Position numbers and translations under genes: made by a program | Source of the DNA: Gammaproteobacteria bacterium | Lineage (GTDB): Bacteria > Pseudomonadota > Gammaproteobacteria > Chromatiales > Chromatiaceae | NCBI GenBank assembly: GCA_020445205.1 | Contig: JAGRHA010000153.1 | Location: 1 to 40,617, forward strand | Direction: 5' to 3' | DNA length: 40,617 nt | Shown: piece by piece, positions 8,344-18,098 of the stretch | Numbering within the stretch: the stretch's first letter is position 1 | Layout: every line of letters begins with the position of its first letter | Notes under the pieces: model-generated | What the model saw: the letters and a program-made list of their open reading frames with translations, nothing else | Databases searched by the model: none | What the model was told of the DNA's origin: nothing

Positions 8344-9150
8344 ATGAAAATTGCGCGCTGCATCGACCGCCAAGGACAAACGCACTGGGTCGAACCGATT
8401 TCGGCGTCGACGGCACGCGTACTGGCGGGCAACGACCTGTTCGCTGGCCTGACACCGACAGGCGAGACGATCCAGGTGCAACGTTGGCTCGCCCCGCTCG
8501 ACGTGTCGGAGATCTTTGGCATCGGACTGAATTACCGTGCACACGCCCGCGAAACGGGTGCCCAAATCCCTGAACTGCCCGTGATGTTCATGAAACCGCG
8601 CACCGCGGTGACTGATCCCGGCATGCCGATTGTGTTACCCGCGGCGTGCGAACACGGCCCGGAAGTCGACTACGAAGCGGAGCTCGCGGTGATCATCGGT
8701 CGCACGACGCGCGATGTGCCCGTGGAGCGGGCGCTGGATCATGTCTTCGGATACACCTGCGCCAACGACGTTTCCGCTCGACGTTGGCAAAAGCATGCAG
8801 GTGGGGGCCAATGGACACGCGGCAAGAGTTTTGACACCTTCTGCCCGCTCGGACCCGTGATTGTCACCCGCGATGAAATTCCCGACCCGCAGACATTGCC
8901 GATCAGTTCCGTGTTGAACGGCACGACAATGCAGCGCAGCAACACCGGCGACATGATCTTCAGCGTCGCTGAACTGATCGCTTTCATCAGCCGCGACACA
9001 ACCCTACTACCGGGCACCGTCATTCTCACGGGCACGCCCGAGGGAGTGGGTTTTGCGCGCACCCCACCCGTGTTCCTTGCCGACGGCGACACCATCGTCA
9101 TCACGATCGACGGCATCGGCGCACTGAGCAATCCCGTGCGCGACGCCTGA
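8344..9150 (+). CDS. Fumarylacetoacetate hydrolase (FAH) family protein
   Basis: A 268-residue member of the FAH family of metal-dependent hydrolases, decarboxylases and isomerases that act on beta-diketo or 2-hydroxy-dienoate acids. Signs: 'IFGIGLNYRAHARE' at about 57-70, 'MFMKP', the metal-ligand segment 'EVDYEAELAVIIGR' (Glu111 and Glu113), 'GYTCANDVSARRWQK' (Asp142), 'GKSFDTFCPLGP' and 'TGTPEGVGFARTPP'. Relatives include acylpyruvate hydrolase and homoprotocatechuate-pathway isomerase; the exact substrate cannot be read from sequence. The ATG at 8344 follows GAGAGGGACA. No aromatic catabolism genes are adjacent, so a housekeeping acylpyruvase or oxaloacetate-decarboxylase-like role is as likely. 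Confidence 0.9.
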   Translation: MKIARCIDRQGQTHWVEPISASTARVLAGNDLFAGLTPTGETIQVQRWLAPLDVSEIFGIGLNYRAHARETGAQIPELPVMFMKPRTAVTDPGMPIVLPAACEHGPEVDYEAELAVIIGRTTRDVPVERALDHVFGYTCANDVSARRWQKHAGGGQWTRGKSFDTFCPLGPVIVTRDEIPDPQTLPISSVLNGTTMQRSNTGDMIFSVAELIAFISRDTTLLPGTVILTGTPEGVGFARTPPVFLADGDTIVITIDGIGALSNPVRDA

Positions 9151-9320
9151 CCACAGCAGCATCGGGCGCCGCACCGCTCGCGGCAGATCAGTCAATGCTT
9201 TCCAACTCGCAGCGACATCGCTGCGCAGCGCCATCATGCCGGGGATACGCGGTGTCGGCCGGCAGCCGTGAAGTGCGACACTGCCGCCGGCCAGCACCAA
9301 GACCCGCCGGCTCGATCACC

Positions 9321-11228
9321 TCAGGCGGACATGTCCAACATCAGGCGATTCAGCCGATGCACGAATCCGGCCGGATCGTCGAGCTGACCACCTTCGGCGA
9401 GCAGTGCCTGATCGAACACGATGCGCGCGAGTTCGCTGAACTTGTCCTCATCGGTCTCGGTGTCCATGCGCTTCATCAGCGGATGATCGAGATTGACCTC
9501 GATGATCGGCGTCGGCAGCGGCGCATCCTGTCCGAGTTGCTTGAGTACGCGTGCCAGGTTCTGGCTCATGTCGTGCTCGTCGACAACCAGGCATGCCGGT
9601 GATTCGGTGAGTCGGCTCGACACGCGCACCGCTTTGACGGCATCTCCGAGCGCTGTCTGGATACGCTCGATGAGATGTTTGTTTTCTTCCGTGGCTTTTT
9701 CGACCTTTTCCTTCTCTTCCTGGTCTTCGAGATCACCGAGATCCAAAGAACCTTTGGCCACCGACTGCAGTGATTTACCCTTGAACTCCGTCAGGTGCGA
9801 TACCAACCACTCGTCGACACGATCGGTCAGCAGCAACACTTCGATGTCCTTTTTCTTGAACACTTCGAGATGTGGGCTGTTGCGTGCCGCCGCCAGCGTG
9901 TCGGCCGTGATGTAATAGATCTTCTCCTGTTTGTCGGCCATGCGCTCGAGGTAGGCATCGAGCGAGACCGTCTGCGCGTCACCGTCCGATTTCGTCGACG
10001 CAAACCGCAGCAGGGCGGCAATCTTCTCGCGGTTGGCGAAATCTTCCGCAGGCCCCTCCTTCAGCACCTTGCCGAACTGTTTCCAGAACGCCTGATACTT
10101 GTCGTCATCGTCCTTGGCCATTTTCTCCAGCAGGCCGAGCACACGTTTGACGTTGGCACTGCGAATACTGTCGATCTTCTTGTCGTGCTGAAGAATCTCG
10201 CGCGACACGTTCAGCGGCAGGTCATCCGAATCCACCACACCTTTGACGAAGCGCAGGTAGTGCGGCATGAGCTTATCGGCTTCGTCCATGATGAACACGC
10301 GCCGAACATAGAGCTTCACACCGTGTTTCTGCTCCCGATCCCACATGTCGAACGGCGCACGCGAAGGCAGAAACAGCAACGACGTGTATTCGTGCTTGCC
10401 TTCGACACGGTTATGGGCCCAAGCCAGCGGTTCTTCGAAGTCGTGGCAGGTGTTCTTGTAGAACGCCTTGTAGTCGTCGTCGCTGATCTCGGATTTGTTG
10501 CGTACCCACAGCGCCGTACCGGTATTCACCTGCTCCCATTCGGCGATGGCTTGCGCTTCATCTTCCGCGGCCGGGGGCACGTCTTGCAGCATTTCGATCG
10601 GAATCGCGATGTGGTCGGAGAACTTGCCGATGATGCTGCGCAGGCGCCAGGCGTCGAGAAACTCCTTTTCGTCATCGCGCAAGTGCAACACGATCTCGGT
10701 TCCGCGTTCCGGGCGTTCGACATTCTCGATCGTGTACGTGCCCTCGCCCGTCGACTCCCAGCGCACGCCTTCATCCGGACGCATACCTGCGCGGCGCGTG
10801 CTCAGGGTGACTTTGTCGGCGACGATGAATGCAGAGTAGAAGCCGACGCCGAACTGGCCGATCAACTGTGCGTCTTTGGCCTTGTCGCCGGAAAGCTTGT
10901 CGAGGAACTTCCGCGTACCGGAACTCGCGATCGAGCCGATCGTTTCGTTGACTTCCTGGCGGCTCATGCCGATGCCATTGTCGAGAATGGTCACCGTGCC
11001 GGCATCCTTATCGACCGATACACGGATGCGCAGCACGCTGTCGTCTTCGTACAAGGCGTCGTTACCCAGCGCTTCGAAACGCAGCTTCTCGGCCGCATCG
11101 GACGCGTTCGACACGAGCTCGCGCAGGAAGATCTCTTTGTTGGAATAGAGGGAGCGGATTACCAGGTTGAGGACCTGAGAAACTTCTGCCTGAAAATCAA
11201 GGGTTTCCTTTTGCGCTGTCGCAGTCAT
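9321..11228 (-). CDS. htpG: HSP90-family chaperone HtpG
   Basis: ATP-dependent cytoplasmic chaperone of 635 residues (E. coli 624). The N-terminal GHKL ATPase shows '[14 protein letters not shown]', 'DNGIGM', 'GTRKFL' and '[14 protein letters not shown]'; the middle domain has '[25 protein letters not shown]' cut into familiar blocks with 'LPLNVSRE'; and the C-terminal dimerisation part ends '[10 protein letters not shown]'. The ATG at 11228 with GGAGG ten bases upstream matches the family start ([16 protein letters not shown]). Transcription is very probably heat-shock controlled by the sigma-32 promoter just upstream. Confidence 0.98.
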   Translation of the reverse strand: MTATAQKETLDFQAEVSQVLNLVIRSLYSNKEIFLRELVSNASDAAEKLRFEALGNDALYEDDSVLRIRVSVDKDAGTVTILDNGIGMSRQEVNETIGSIASSGTRKFLDKLSGDKAKDAQLIGQFGVGFYSAFIVADKVTLSTRRAGMRPDEGVRWESTGEGTYTIENVERPERGTEIVLHLRDDEKEFLDAWRLRSIIGKFSDHIAIPIEMLQDVPPAAEDEAQAIAEWEQVNTGTALWVRNKSEISDDDYKAFYKNTCHDFEEPLAWAHNRVEGKHEYTSLLFLPSRAPFDMWDREQKHGVKLYVRRVFIMDEADKLMPHYLRFVKGVVDSDDLPLNVSREILQHDKKIDSIRSANVKRVLGLLEKMAKDDDDKYQAFWKQFGKVLKEGPAEDFANREKIAALLRFASTKSDGDAQTVSLDAYLERMADKQEKIYYITADTLAAARNSPHLEVFKKKDIEVLLLTDRVDEWLVSHLTEFKGKSLQSVAKGSLDLGDLEDQEEKEKVEKATEENKHLIERIQTALGDAVKAVRVSSRLTESPACLVVDEHDMSQNLARVLKQLGQDAPLPTPIIEVNLDHPLMKRMDTETDEDKFSELARIVFDQALLAEGGQLDDPAGFVHRLNRLMLDMSA

Positions 11229-11267
11229 GCCGGAGCGTCCTCCAAGGGTTTTCGAACGATGGAGCGC

Positions 11268-11296
11268 ACATGGGGGCATCACAGTCCTCTTTCAAG
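11268..11296 (-). promoter_or_regulatory. Sigma-32 heat-shock promoter of htpG
   Basis: On the minus strand CTTGAAA (11296-11290), 14 nt, then CCCCATGT (11275-11268): an exact match to the sigma-32 consensus CTTGAAA-N11-16-CCCCATnT. It lies about 40 nt before the htpG start. Confidence 0.9.
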
Positions 11297-11367
11297 GGCA
11301 GAATATGTCGCCCCGCCGACGGCCCGGCCGCCACGCGCCTAACATGCGCGGGGGACGTCGCCGCAAA

Positions 11368-13042
<1,675 letters not shown>

Positions 13043-13109
13043 GAAGCGCCGGCAACCGCACCATCGCCGTACCGGCGAATGCCGGCACCTGCCGCCTGCG
13101 AAGAGACGC

Positions 13110-14156
13110 TCAGTCCAGGTTGCGCACGATGTCTGTCCAATTGTACAGGTGAGAACCCGTGACCATGCTCTTGGGCATGACGTGCTCGGGCATCACCTCG
13201 AGCGTGGCTGCATCGATCTCGGCGAGACTCGCGTCATCGCCGAACGTGGCGATGAACCTGTCCTTGCGGCGATTGAGCGTGACGCCACGCGGAAAGCGGA
13301 TATCGATCTTCTTGAGCAGTCGACGCTGACCGAGTGACCAGAACGTCAGCATGTCACCGCCGGGATGTGTCACGACAGCGACATCGCCATTCACCGCCAC
13401 ACTCAGTGCCTCACCGTTCATGGCACCGACGACTTTCTTCGGCGATGTGATGCTCTTCATCGACTTCCCGCTAGGCTGAATGCTGACACCGCCCAATGTC
13501 GAGTCCACACCCAGGCGCGGCGCTGAAACCACGATCAGCGAGCTGTCCGGCGCGATCGCGAGGTGCCCGGTGTTGAGTGTGCGGTTGGTCAGCACCTCAC
13601 GTCGCACGAGCGAACGCGTCGCGACATCGATGTAGGCAACGCATGGCACATCGCCGTCGGGCCGTCCGCCGCCGTTGGTAATGACCATTGTCTTGCCGCC
13701 GTCGATCAGGATGCATTCGTGTGGCGCCTCGCCGAACGACGGGAAGGTGTCGATCTCGGCCAACGTCTCGGCATCGCGCACGACGATCCAGCCCTTGCCC
13801 GTGTCGTTCGCGGTCTCCACCGTGTAGACCAATTTGCCATCGGACGAGTAAGCACAGTGTCCATAGAACTTGCGCCCAGGAGCAATCGGCAGCTCGGCAA
13901 GCTGGCGCAATGCGCCGATATCGACCAGCGCGCCACCCGGCCCGATCTTTTCAGTGACGACCATTCTGTTGGGATCGGTCGGATCGACAGCGATGCCATG
14001 CGGCAGGAACGACATCTCGATCGAATGTCTGACCCGTTTGGCTAGCTCGACGACGGTCAGGGCAAACCTGTCCTGCCCCGGATTGTCGGGATCCTTGTAC
14101 TGTGTACCGCCAATCAGGATGTCGAGATTCGACTGCGCCGACGCCAGAAAATCCAT
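13110..14156 (-). CDS. DUF1513-like beta-propeller protein
   Basis: A 348-residue protein made of repeated beta-propeller blades, with pieces such as 'PHGIAVDPTDPNRMVV', 'FYGHCAYSSDGKLVYTVE', 'GKGWIVVRDAETLAEIDTFP', 'GEAPHECILIDGGKTMVITNGG' and 'HLAIAPDSSLIVVSAPR'. The 'GH...FSPDG...YTTEND...G.I.V.D' pattern and 'PHE...G.T..V.NGG' are those of DUF1513 proteins, often found beside imelysin iron-uptake genes, although none is present here. No signal peptide is seen in front of MDFLASAQSNLDILIGG, which is odd because DUF1513 relatives are usually exported. The ATG at 14156 has GGAG five bases upstream; a GTG two codons earlier is less likely. Function unknown. Confidence 0.7.
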   Translation of the reverse strand: MDFLASAQSNLDILIGGTQYKDPDNPGQDRFALTVVELAKRVRHSIEMSFLPHGIAVDPTDPNRMVVTEKIGPGGALVDIGALRQLAELPIAPGRKFYGHCAYSSDGKLVYTVETANDTGKGWIVVRDAETLAEIDTFPSFGEAPHECILIDGGKTMVITNGGGRPDGDVPCVAYIDVATRSLVRREVLTNRTLNTGHLAIAPDSSLIVVSAPRLGVDSTLGGVSIQPSGKSMKSITSPKKVVGAMNGEALSVAVNGDVAVVTHPGGDMLTFWSLGQRRLLKKIDIRFPRGVTLNRRKDRFIATFGDDASLAEIDAATLEVMPEHVMPKSMVTGSHLYNWTDIVRNLD

Positions 14157-14259
14157 GTGCACTCCATCGTTTGTGGCTGAAACGTTGCGTTGCCGCCCAA
14201 GGGTACACGGTGCCCGAATGCACGCGCAAAGGACGACCTAATGCTGTCGCAGCCCTATG

Positions 14260-15084
14260 TCAGTAATGGCGTTCCACCCCGACGCGCTGCATGATCTCGA
14301 TCGACAACTCTTCGATCGAAACCGCGGTGCTGTCGAGATGGGGAATAGCGTTGCTGCGATAGAGGTCTTCGGCTGCTGACACTTCCTTGCGACATTGCGG
14401 AAGGCTTGCGTACTCGGAACCGGGACGACGCTCTTCGCGGATCCGGTGCAAGCGCTCGGGCGATATCGTGAGGCCGAACAAGCGGTCGCGATGATCGCGC
14501 AACGCATCAGGCAGGCGGCCGAGCATGAAGTCGTCCTCGGTCAACGGGAAATTGGCCGCGCGCACGGCGTACTGCATCGCCAGATACAGGCAGGTCGGCG
14601 TCTTGCCGCAACGCGAAACGCCGACGAGGATCAGGTCCGCATCCGCGAGTCCACGCAGGCGTGAGCCATCGTCGAAATTGAGCGCGAAGTTCACCGCGTC
14701 GACACGGCGATCGTATTCTCCGGGGTCACCCATGCCGTGACTGAGGCCGACGTGGCCGCTGGTGGGCTTGCCAATGGCCGTCGACAGGTTGGGAAGAAAG
14801 GTGTCGAAGATGTCGATGACCTGCGCATGCGCCTCCTTCAGCCGTGCACGCAGGGCTTCTTCGACGATGCTCGAAAACACCACGGGCGGCGCGCCATCTT
14901 CGCTCGCGGCCGCGTCGATCTCGCGAATTGCCGCCTCGATCTTGGCCGGGGTGTCGAGGAACGGCAGCACCATGCGTTCGCAGCAGGTATCGTCGAACTG
15001 CGTCATGAGTGTGCGGACCAGGTGCTCCAGGGTGATGCCCGTGCGGTCGGAGAGAATGAACAGGGTGCGTGAGGGATTTGACAT
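14260..15084 (-). CDS. ppsR: PEP synthetase regulatory protein (kinase/pyrophosphorylase)
   Basis: Bifunctional ADP-dependent kinase and phosphate-dependent pyrophosphorylase (DUF299 family) that inactivates and reactivates phosphoenolpyruvate synthetase on a threonine. The N-terminus 'TLFILSDRTGITLEHL' and the P-loop 'GVSRCGKTPTCLYLAMQYAVRAANFPL' (two halves of one conserved block) are diagnostic, as is 'LSHGMGDPGEYDRRVDAVNF'. At 274 residues it is normal. In many gammaproteobacteria ppsR is divergent from ppsA; here the divergent neighbour is glcD, so the target gene must lie elsewhere. Confidence 0.94.
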   Translation of the reverse strand: MSNPSRTLFILSDRTGITLEHLVRTLMTQFDDTCCERMVLPFLDTPAKIEAAIREIDAAASEDGAPPVVFSSIVEEALRARLKEAHAQVIDIFDTFLPNLSTAIGKPTSGHVGLSHGMGDPGEYDRRVDAVNFALNFDDGSRLRGLADADLILVGVSRCGKTPTCLYLAMQYAVRAANFPLTEDDFMLGRLPDALRDHRDRLFGLTISPERLHRIREERRPGSEYASLPQCRKEVSAAEDLYRSNAIPHLDSTAVSIEELSIEIMQRVGVERHY

Positions 15085-15150
15085 GCCTGACTCGCTGCTG
15101 CCGGCGCGCGTTGGCCCCGGTCGTTTTTATTGCTATTGAATGGTAGCAAA

Positions 15151-15200
15151 GCTTGGCGTGGCGAAATGCAATGTTTGGCAACGCAAAAGCTTCGCCAAGC
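15151..15200. promoter_or_regulatory. Inverted repeat in the ppsR-glcD intergenic region
   Basis: Perfect 8-bp arms GCTTGGCG (15151-15158) and CGCCAAGC (15193-15200), 34 nt apart, centred in the short divergent region and ending 27 nt before the glcD start. TTTGGCA and TTGCCA words lie in and beside it. It could be a two-site operator for a glycolate-responsive regulator, but I cannot match it to a known site. Confidence 0.3.
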
Positions 15201-15227
15201 AGCACGGTTTTTTGCCACAATCCACGC

Positions 15228-16703
15228 ATGAGCGAAGCAAACCGAAGCGCCCGCCGCGAAGCCCTGGCGAAACGACTGCGCAGCGTCGTCGACGGCCCTC
15301 ACGTCCTGTCGACGAACGCGGAACTGGCGCCCTACGAATGCGATGGTCTCGCCGCGTATCGTGTCGTGCCGCTGCTGGTCGTGCTGCCGGGATCGGTCGA
15401 AGAGGTACAGGCCGTGCTTCGTATCTGTCACGAAGAGCGCGCCGTGGTCGTCGCTCGCGGAGCGGGCACGGGGCTCTCTGGTGGCGCCCTGCCGCACGAG
15501 GACGGTGTACTGTTGAGTCTCGCGCGACTCAACAGGATCCTCGCGATCGACCCGGACAACGGTTGTGCACGCGTGCAACCGGGCGTGCGCAACCTCGCCA
15601 TCAGCGAAGCGGCGCGACCGCATGGCCTGTACTACGCGCCCGACCCGTCGTCGCAGATCGCCTGCACGATCGGCGGCAATGTCGCGGAGAACGCGGGTGG
15701 CGTGCATTGTCTCAAGTACGGGCTCACCGTGAACAACCTGTTGGCGGTGGACCTGGTGACCGTCGAAGGTGAACTGATCACGCTGGGCGGCAGCGGCCTC
15801 GACGGTGCCGGCTACGATCTCCTGGCGTTGGCCACCGGGTCCGAGGGCATGCTCGGCGTGGTCGTCGAGGTCATGGTCAAACTGCTGCCGATTCCGCAAC
15901 GCGCCCAGGTGGCATTGGCTGCCTTCACCGAGGTCGAAACGGCAGGTCAGGCCGTCGCCGACATCATCGCCGCGGGGATCCTGCCCGCGGGTCTGGAAAT
16001 GATGGACAATCCGTCGATACGTGCCGCCGAGGACTTCGTCCACGCGGGCTATCCCACGGGTGCCGCGGCGATTCTGCTGTGTGAGGTCGACGGCGGCAAT
16101 GAAGAGGTGTCGGAAGACATCGCGCGCGTGCGCCAGCGTCTGCTCGACTCGGGCGCCAGCGAGGTGCGCACGGCGAGCGACGATCTCGAGCGCGCGCGCT
16201 TCTGGGCCGGCCGTAAGGCGGCATTCCCCGCGGTCGGCCGCATCTCGCCCGACTACTACTGCATGGACGGCACCATCCCACGCAAACATCTGCCGCACGT
16301 GCTGCGCGAGATCGCTCGCTATTCCACGGATTCCGGATTGCGCGTCGCCAACGTGTTCCACGCCGGTGACGGCAACCTGCACCCGCTGATTCTCTATGAC
16401 GCGAACAACCCGGGAGAACTCGAGCTGGCCGAGGAGGTCGGCGGTCGCATCCTCGAGTTATGCGTCGAGGTCGGTGGCACGATCACGGGCGAACATGGCG
16501 TCGGCCTGGAAAAGATCAACCAGATGTGTGCGCAGTTTCCGCCCGAAGAACTGCAGATGTTCCATGACATCAAAGCGGTGTTCGACGAACACGGATTGCT
16601 CAACCCGGGCAAGGCGATCCCCACGCTGAACCGCTGCGCGGAATTCGGCGCGATGCATGTGAAGGCCGGTGATCTGCGATTCCCGCACCTGGAGCGTTTT
16701 TGA
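15228..16703 (+). CDS. glcD: Glycolate oxidase FAD subunit GlcD
   Basis: FAD-linked subunit of glycolate dehydrogenase, which oxidises glycolate to glyoxylate at the membrane. PCMH-type FAD signatures 'VVARGAGTGLSGGALPHEDG' and 'YYAPDPSSQIACTIGGNVAE' are clear, and the C-terminal cap has 'NVFHAGDGNLHPLILYD' and 'GTITGEHGVGLEKI'. At 491 residues it is close to E. coli GlcD (499). I chose the ATG at 15228 (MSEANRSARREALAKRLR); the in-frame extension upstream looks non-coding. A D-lactate dehydrogenase of the same family is the main alternative, but glcE overlapping directly downstream favours glycolate. Confidence 0.93.
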   Translation: MSEANRSARREALAKRLRSVVDGPHVLSTNAELAPYECDGLAAYRVVPLLVVLPGSVEEVQAVLRICHEERAVVVARGAGTGLSGGALPHEDGVLLSLARLNRILAIDPDNGCARVQPGVRNLAISEAARPHGLYYAPDPSSQIACTIGGNVAENAGGVHCLKYGLTVNNLLAVDLVTVEGELITLGGSGLDGAGYDLLALATGSEGMLGVVVEVMVKLLPIPQRAQVALAAFTEVETAGQAVADIIAAGILPAGLEMMDNPSIRAAEDFVHAGYPTGAAAILLCEVDGGNEEVSEDIARVRQRLLDSGASEVRTASDDLERARFWAGRKAAFPAVGRISPDYYCMDGTIPRKHLPHVLREIARYSTDSGLRVANVFHAGDGNLHPLILYDANNPGELELAEEVGGRILELCVEVGGTITGEHGVGLEKINQMCAQFPPEELQMFHDIKAVFDEHGLLNPGKAIPTLNRCAEFGAMHVKAGDLRFPHLERF

Positions 16704-17764
16704 TGACGGGCAACGACGCCAGCCAGTCGCTCTGTGCACAGATCCGCGACGCGTATGAGGCGCGCCGCGCATTGCGTATCGAAGGTAACGGCAGCAAGGC
16801 GTTCTACGGCCGCGCGACGACGGGCGAATCCCTCGACGTCACGACGCATTGCGGCATCGTCCGCTACGAGCCGACCGAACTCGTGGTGACCGCTCGCGCA
16901 GGCACCCCGGTCGCCGATATTGAAGCGGCCCTGGCCGAACACGGTCAGATGCTGGCCTTCGAACCCCCATCATTCGCTGCCGCCGCCACGATCGGTGGCG
17001 CTGTCGCCAGCGGACTCGGCGGACCGCGCAGGCCCTGGGGAGGCGCACCACGTGATCTGCTGCTCGGCACGAGCCTGATCGACGGCCAGGGTCGGCGCCT
17101 GCGTTTCGGTGGCGAGGTAATGAAAAACGTCGCCGGCTACGATGTCTCACGGCTCATGGCGGGCGCCCTGGGCACACTCGGCGTGCTGCTCGAGGTGTCG
17201 ATCAAGGTCCTACCGGCACCGGCGGTCGAGCGCAGCCTGGTGTTGTCGCTGAACCGCGACCGTGCCCTGCACCTGATGCGTGAACTTGCGCGCCAGCCGG
17301 CCCCCCTGTCAGCGGCGTGTCACGTCGAAGACCGGCTATACGTGCGCCTTTCGGGCAACGCATCGAGCGTCGCCGCCTGGGAGAAGCAGATCGGTGGTGA
17401 TGGCGGAGCGGGAAGCGATTTCTGGCGCGCGCTGCGCGATCATCGGCTGCCGTTCTTCGACAACCCCCGCCCGCTGTGGCGACTGTCGCTGGCACCGGCG
17501 ACACCGCGCCTCGACTGCGAGCACGAGGTCCTCACCGACTGGGCCGGTGCGCAGCGATGGGTCTACACACGCTGTGCCGCCGCGGAATTGCGGGCCGAGG
17601 TCGCAAAAAGCGAAGGGCATGCCATACTGTTCCGACATGGCAACGACGAAATGTCCGTCTTTCATCCGCTCGATCCGGTCCGTGCGCGAATCCATCGTGG
17701 GCTCAAACAGCGTTTCGACCCGGCCGGTATTCTCAATCCGGGGCGCATGTACGACGAGATTTAG
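16703..17764 (+). CDS. glcE: Glycolate oxidase subunit GlcE
   Basis: Second FAD-binding subunit of glycolate dehydrogenase, 353 residues (E. coli 350). It has 'LRIEGNGSKAFYGR', 'ELVVTARAGTPVADIEAAL', 'LAFEPPSFAAAATIGGAVAS', 'GLGGPRRPWGGAPRDLLLG', 'GGEVMKNVAGYDVSRLMAGA' and a C-terminal 'FDPAGILNPGRMY'. The ATG overlaps the glcD stop by one base (TGATG), so the two are cotranslated. The iron-sulfur subunit GlcF, which E. coli needs for activity, does not follow; the next full gene on this strand is an unrelated flavoprotein. Either glcF lies elsewhere or another electron acceptor is used. Confidence 0.93.
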   Translation: MTGNDASQSLCAQIRDAYEARRALRIEGNGSKAFYGRATTGESLDVTTHCGIVRYEPTELVVTARAGTPVADIEAALAEHGQMLAFEPPSFAAAATIGGAVASGLGGPRRPWGGAPRDLLLGTSLIDGQGRRLRFGGEVMKNVAGYDVSRLMAGALGTLGVLLEVSIKVLPAPAVERSLVLSLNRDRALHLMRELARQPAPLSAACHVEDRLYVRLSGNASSVAAWEKQIGGDGGAGSDFWRALRDHRLPFFDNPRPLWRLSLAPATPRLDCEHEVLTDWAGAQRWVYTRCAAAELRAEVAKSEGHAILFRHGNDEMSVFHPLDPVRARIHRGLKQRFDPAGILNPGRMYDEI

Positions 17765-18020
17765 CCTGCTGATCGTACTGTTGAGTTGCCTTGGGGTGTC
17801 TCAGCAGGCGAACGCCTTCTTCTGTCTCAAGATGTTTTCCAGCAGCCACAACCGCGAGCGGCCGTTGGGCGGCTATCGACCACCACCGCCGCCGATGCCG
17901 ATGCCACCGATCGCCGGTGGATTGCGACCCTCGCCGCTCGCCTACCAGGGCAACAGCGCAGCACGCCGGGCCGCGCCTGCCACCTGGCGCCCACTCTCCT
18001 ACCGTAGCAGCACGCGCTGA
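17637..18020 (+). CDS. Small exported proline-rich protein overlapping the end of glcE
   Basis: Reading frame overlapping the last 128 nt of glcE. Its distinctive part lies after glcE: a hydrophobic stretch 'RFSLLIVLLSCLGVSQQANA' followed by 'FFCLKMFSSSHNRE' and a proline-rich 'YRPPPPPMPMPPIAGG', ending basic. The hydrophobic part looks like a signal peptide with a possible SPase I site after ANA; 'VLLSC' could also be a lipobox. The true start is uncertain: the ATG at 17637 is the first in frame, with GTG codons further in. Family unknown. The exported-protein pattern in a short tail makes chance less likely, but the call is tentative. Confidence 0.45.
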   Translation: MATTKCPSFIRSIRSVRESIVGSNSVSTRPVFSIRGACTTRFSLLIVLLSCLGVSQQANAFFCLKMFSSSHNRERPLGGYRPPPPPMPMPPIAGGLRPSPLAYQGNSAARRAAPATWRPLSYRSSTR

Positions 18021-18050
18021 TTCGCCGCGTCCTCTGAACACTGCAGCCTG

Positions 18051-18070
18051 CTGCGGTTAGAATGCGCGCA
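18051..18070 (+). promoter_or_regulatory. Putative promoter -10 block of the flavoprotein gene
   Basis: The block CTGCGGTTAGAATGCGCGCA contains TAGAAT (18058-18063) and lies 28 nt before the GTG start at 18099. It is 18 of 20 identical to the block before pgm. Confidence 0.4.
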
Positions 18071-18098
18071 TGTTTCGTGGTTCTTCGAGGTTTTCAAG

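Noticed and set aside
9151..9320. Possible terminator in the gap between the FAH gene and htpG (GGCCGGCAG / CTGCCGCCGGCC)
   Set aside because: The stem is imperfect and there is no T-run on either strand; not strong enough to list.
9795..11342. 515-codon plus-strand frame opposite htpG, and a similar 531-codon frame at 59-1654 opposite hemN
   Set aside because: Both are shadows of real genes on the other strand; no ribosome site or family match.
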